Shown here in pieces: positions 61,469-64,000 of a stretch of DNA of 64,000 bases. Origin of the DNA: Mycetohabitans endofungorum (GTDB lineage Bacteria; Pseudomonadota; Gammaproteobacteria; Burkholderiales; Burkholderiaceae). Location: positions 806,001-870,000 of the forward strand of contig NZ_CP132744.1 in the NCBI RefSeq assembly GCF_037477895.1, in the 5' to 3' direction. The notes beneath the pieces are model-generated. The model was not told the origin of the DNA, ran no database searches, and saw only the letters and a list, made by a program, of their open reading frames with translations. The stretch's first letter is position 1; each line of letters begins with the position of its first letter. The position numbers and the translations under genes were made by a program.

Positions 61469-62475
61469 GCCACACCGGCAAGAAACTGTATATCTCCGAC
61501 GTGACGTTGCGCGACGGCAGTCACGCCATACGACACCAGTACAGCGTGGAGAACGTGCGCGTGATTGCAGCAGCGTTGGACCGCGCCGGCGTGGACAGCA
61601 TTGAGGTCGCGCATGGCGACGGGCTGCAGGGCTCTAGCTTCAACTATGGATTCGGTGCGCACAGTGACGTTGAATGGATCGAGGCCGCCGTGCAAAGCGT
61701 GACGAGGGCTAAAATCGCCACGCTGCTGTTGCCCGGCATTGGCACGATCCACGACCTGCGCAATGCGTACGATGCCGGCGCCCGTGTCGTGCGCGTGGCG
61801 ACGCACTGTACCGAGGCTGACGTCTCGCGACAACACTTGGAGTACGCCCGAGAACTGGGCATGGACCCGGTCGGTTTCCTGATGATGAGCCACATGACCA
61901 CGCCGCAAAAGCTGGCCGAGCAAGCGCGGCTGATGGAAAGCTATGGCGCGCGCTGTATCTATGTGGTCGACTCCGGTGGTGCGCTCGGCATGAGCGACGT
62001 GCGTGATAGGTTCCGCGCGCTGAAGGAGGTGCTGCGCGCCGATACGCAGACCGGCATCCACGCGCACCATAACCTGAGCCTTGGTGTGGCCAATTCGCTG
62101 GTTGCGGTCGAAGAAGGATGTGACCGCATCGATGCGAGCCTAGCCGGAATGGGTGCCGGGGCGGGCAATGCGCCGCTCGAGGTATTCATCGCGGCTGCTG
62201 ACAAGCAGGGCTGGAATCACGGTTGTGACCTGTATCAGCTGATGGACGCAGCCGATGACCTGGTGCGGCCGTTGCAAGACCGCCCGGTGCGCGTCGATCG
62301 CGAGACGCTTGCGCTGGGTTATGCTGGCGTGTATTCGAGTTTTCTGCGTCATGCTGAGGTGGCCGCGCAGAAGTACGGCCTGAAGACCGTTGACATCCTG
62401 GTCGAACTTGGCCGTCGCAAGATGGTGGGCGGCCAGGAAGACATGATCGTCGACGTCGCGCTCGATCTTCGCTAG
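61465..62475 (+). CDS. dmpG: 4-hydroxy-2-oxovalerate aldolase
   Basis: A 336-residue TIM-barrel aldolase giving pyruvate and acetaldehyde. [20 protein letters not shown] has the metal aspartate and arginine, [20 protein letters not shown] follows, and [20 protein letters not shown] carries the two metal histidines. [16 protein letters not shown] is also typical. It forms the channelling complex with DmpF. Last intact gene of the operon. Confidence 0.96.
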   Translation: MSHTGKKLYISDVTLRDGSHAIRHQYSVENVRVIAAALDRAGVDSIEVAHGDGLQGSSFNYGFGAHSDVEWIEAAVQSVTRAKIATLLLPGIGTIHDLRNAYDAGARVVRVATHCTEADVSRQHLEYARELGMDPVGFLMMSHMTTPQKLAEQARLMESYGARCIYVVDSGGALGMSDVRDRFRALKEVLRADTQTGIHAHHNLSLGVANSLVAVEEGCDRIDASLAGMGAGAGNAPLEVFIAAADKQGWNHGCDLYQLMDAADDLVRPLQDRPVRVDRETLALGYAGVYSSFLRHAEVAAQKYGLKTVDILVELGRRKMVGGQEDMIVDVALDLR

Positions 62476-62478
62476 GCC

Positions 62479-62622
62479 GTGCACCCGAATACCGACGGCC
62501 CGACGTTGCACAACGTCACGCCGAGCCAAGCCTGGGAATGGATGTTTAGTCATTTCGGATTTCAGTTTGACGCGCAAATTTCCGATGTGTTGCACGAGGC
62601 GCATGCGTTGTCGCGGCGCTGA
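62479..62622 (+). pseudogene. 47-codon orphan gene end after dmpG
   Basis: A GTG-started frame three bases after the dmpG stop ends TGA at 62622, with a well-structured, GC-typical sequence containing TPSQAWEWMFSHFGFQFDAQ and ending LHEAHALSRR. It reads like the C-terminus of a larger protein; I do not recognise the family. The IS element begins 53 bases later. It could be a separate small gene or the truncated remains of a further pathway gene. Confidence 0.45.
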
Positions 62623-62726
62623 ACAGCTTAACACCTCAGCCTGCCTCACCCTTGCGAAAAAGCCAGTACTTGATGTGAACTGCACCTCAAAAGTTGGACG
62701 CCAATCCAACCTTTGGGGTGTTTTCC

Positions 62727-63262
62727 ATGGCGAAGTACACGGAGCAGTTCAAGTTATCGATCATCGAGGAGTATGAATCTGGCCAAGCAGGGCTGCGCGA
62801 CATGGCTCGTCGGCATGGCGTAGATGAAGCGACGATACGCAAGTGGGTACACGGGGTACCGGGTGCATGGCGCCGTCAGCGTCAAGCGCAAGTACGAGCG
62901 CTATAGCCGAGAGCTCAAGCTGCTTGTTCTGCAGCAAATCCGTAGCGAAGGCCTAGCAGATCGCGAAGCGGCTGCGCGGTTCGATATTCGCAACCGTGCC
63001 GTCAGCGGCCTGAGGAAACGTCAGTATGATGAGGGGGCGTAGATGCATTGTCGCAACGCCCGCCAGCACGCTCCAAAAGGTGCCAGAACAGCCGACCACA
63101 GCGCCCCCTTCGCCCGATGGCGACACACGCACTCGTTAGGCGCTACTCGAGGAGTTGAATGACTTGCGCATGGAGAACGCGTATCTAAAAAAGCTCGAAG
63201 CTTTGGCTCAAGCGCAGCAACAAGCAGCTCAACGCAAAAAGCGCAAATCGTGCTCGGGCTAA
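62727..63262 (+). pseudogene. IS3-family OrfA, frameshifted
   Basis: Begins MAKYTEQFKLSIIEEYESGQ and ATIRKWVHG, a helix-turn-helix of the InsA/helix-turn-helix-21 type. Near 62850 the frame shifts to the RYSRELKLLVLQQIRSEGLA frame. A second shift follows at the G-run GGGGG near 63036. The C-terminal coiled coil LNDLRMENAYLKKLEALAQA ends at 63262. It cannot make a full product as read. Confidence 0.8.
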
Positions 63263-63672
63263 GGCAGCAGTACCCTCTGGAAGGCTTGCTGAAACTCGCC
63301 GGCTTGGTGCGCAGCACGTTTTATTACCAGCAAAAGGCGCTGAGCACCGCCGACAAGTATGCTGAGTTGAAGACCAAAATCCTTACACTGTTTGAGCAGC
63401 ACAAGGGCCGCTATGGCTATCGGCTTATCACGCTCGCGCTGCGCAACCTTGAGCAAGTCATCAACCACAAGACCGTTCAGCGTCTGATGCAGCGTCAGTT
63501 CCATGCTCAGCGTCCAAACGAAAAGTGGGCGACCGACGTCACCGAATTCAATGTGGGCGGGCACAAGCTTGACCTTTCGCCGGTGCTGGACTTGTACAAC
63601 GGCGAGATCGCCGCTGACGAGACCAGCCGCCGTGCGGCGTTTGAGATGGTGAGCACATCCTTCGAAATACCT
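63250..63672 (+). pseudogene. IS3-family OrfB transposase, internally deleted
   Basis: LRQQYPLEGLLKLAGLVRST and GRYGYRLITLALRNLEQVIN match the HTH-21 and integrase start. KTVQRLMQ is then joined directly to RQFHAQRPNEKWATDVTEFN, skipping about 25 residues. The DDE core begins (W-A-T-D-V-T-E-F) and SPVLDLYNGEIAADETSRRA follows, but the sequence stops before the second and third acidic residues. Non-functional. Confidence 0.8.
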
Positions 63673-63700
63673 AGACCGATCACGGTAGCTACGCAATTCA

Positions 63701-64000
63701 TAAGGATTCCTTGCCTCATTGGTTTGACGCCGCTCGCTACCCGGCTAGACGGATTATGTCGCTGCGGTTCGGGTGGGTGGAGTCCATTGCATTAAGATAG
63801 CTGCAGTGCACAATTAATCGAATTAAGCAGCTAAAAGATGCAGCCCTGGTCGAAATTGCACCTGATAAGCAATTTTGCGCCAAGGTAAGCCGGGTAAAGG
63901 TTACATTACAGGCCGCTGACGTACAATATGCCCCCGAAACTTGACGGTACCTCAATACGTGGGGGAGGGGCGAACCACGTATCTTAAATCAAATAAATTT
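63701..64000. other. window end, no gene recognised
   Basis: AT-richer sequence following the IS remnant. A minus-strand open frame (63737-63955) has no family features. The plus strand has a stretch beginning HWFDAARYPARRI that faintly resembles the end of another transposase, too weak to call. Confidence 0.4.

Larger units (their letters stand above)
62676..63700 (+). mobile_element. truncated IS3-family element
   Basis: The left end TGAACTGCACC (62676) with a 16-pair hairpin (62682-62720) is like the solo copy at 22447. OrfA and OrfB remnants follow. No matching right-end inverted repeat was found before 64000, and OrfB is cut short, so the element is incomplete. The right limit given is approximate. 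Confidence 0.8.

Overview
The window is a GC-rich betaproteobacterial chromosome segment. The order of the sdh-gltA block, leuC-entericidin-leuD-leuB-asd-fimV-truA-trpF-trpB-methyltransferase-trpA-accD-folC-dedD-cvpA-purF-metZ and leuA is the arrangement known from Burkholderia-type genomes. A coenzyme F420 gene set next to this backbone, plus a eukaryote-like F-box protein, points to Mycetohabitans (formerly Paraburkholderia/Burkholderia) rhizoxinica or a close relative, the bacterial endosymbionts of Rhizopus fungi. The species call is an inference; no rRNA or tRNA gene was seen.

Layout. (1) 1-9.5 kb is an AT-richer accessory block: a lipase-like alpha/beta hydrolase of the secreted-effector type, a decayed IS3-type transposase, the F420 genes cofE (minus) and cofC-fbiC-cofD (plus), an Atm1-type ABC exporter and ribA. 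RibA supplies the pyrimidine precursor that the FbiC product F0 shares with flavins. (2) 10-21 kb is a run of mostly single genes: DUF1178, glutathione S-transferase, enoyl-CoA hydratase, methionine-type aminotransferase, PIN protein, YaaA, M14 peptidase, BspC-like protein, a CbiM-like permease, a LuxR-type regulator and DUF2863. (3) 21-35 kb is central metabolism: butanediol dehydrogenase, aconitase, a collapsed prpD, a CoA ester lyase, malate dehydrogenase, a GntR regulator with a candidate operator, sdhCDAB, sdhE and gltA. (4) 35-53 kb is biosynthesis: leucine (leuCDB), aspartate semialdehyde dehydrogenase, tryptophan (trpF, trpB, trpA) with an orphan DNA methyltransferase inside the operon, accD, folC, purF and metZ. 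(5) 53-64 kb is accessory again: a TetR relic, leuA preceded by a leucine-rich leader peptide, the F-box protein, a LysR-controlled lower meta-cleavage pathway (dmpI-E-H-F-G) without ring-cleavage genes, and a truncated IS3-family element.

Most notable: the F420 cluster with its adjoining ribA and exporter; an attenuator-like leuA leader with five CTA leucine codons that may be translated leaderless; a bacterial F-box protein that could be a host-directed effector; an IS-tip hairpin sitting in the loop of a bidirectional terminator; and a perfect ATAC-N7-GTAT operator upstream of a pathway that has lost, or never had, its ring-cleavage genes. Signs of genome decay (prpD, TetR, two transposases, orphan gene ends) fit a host-restricted lifestyle.
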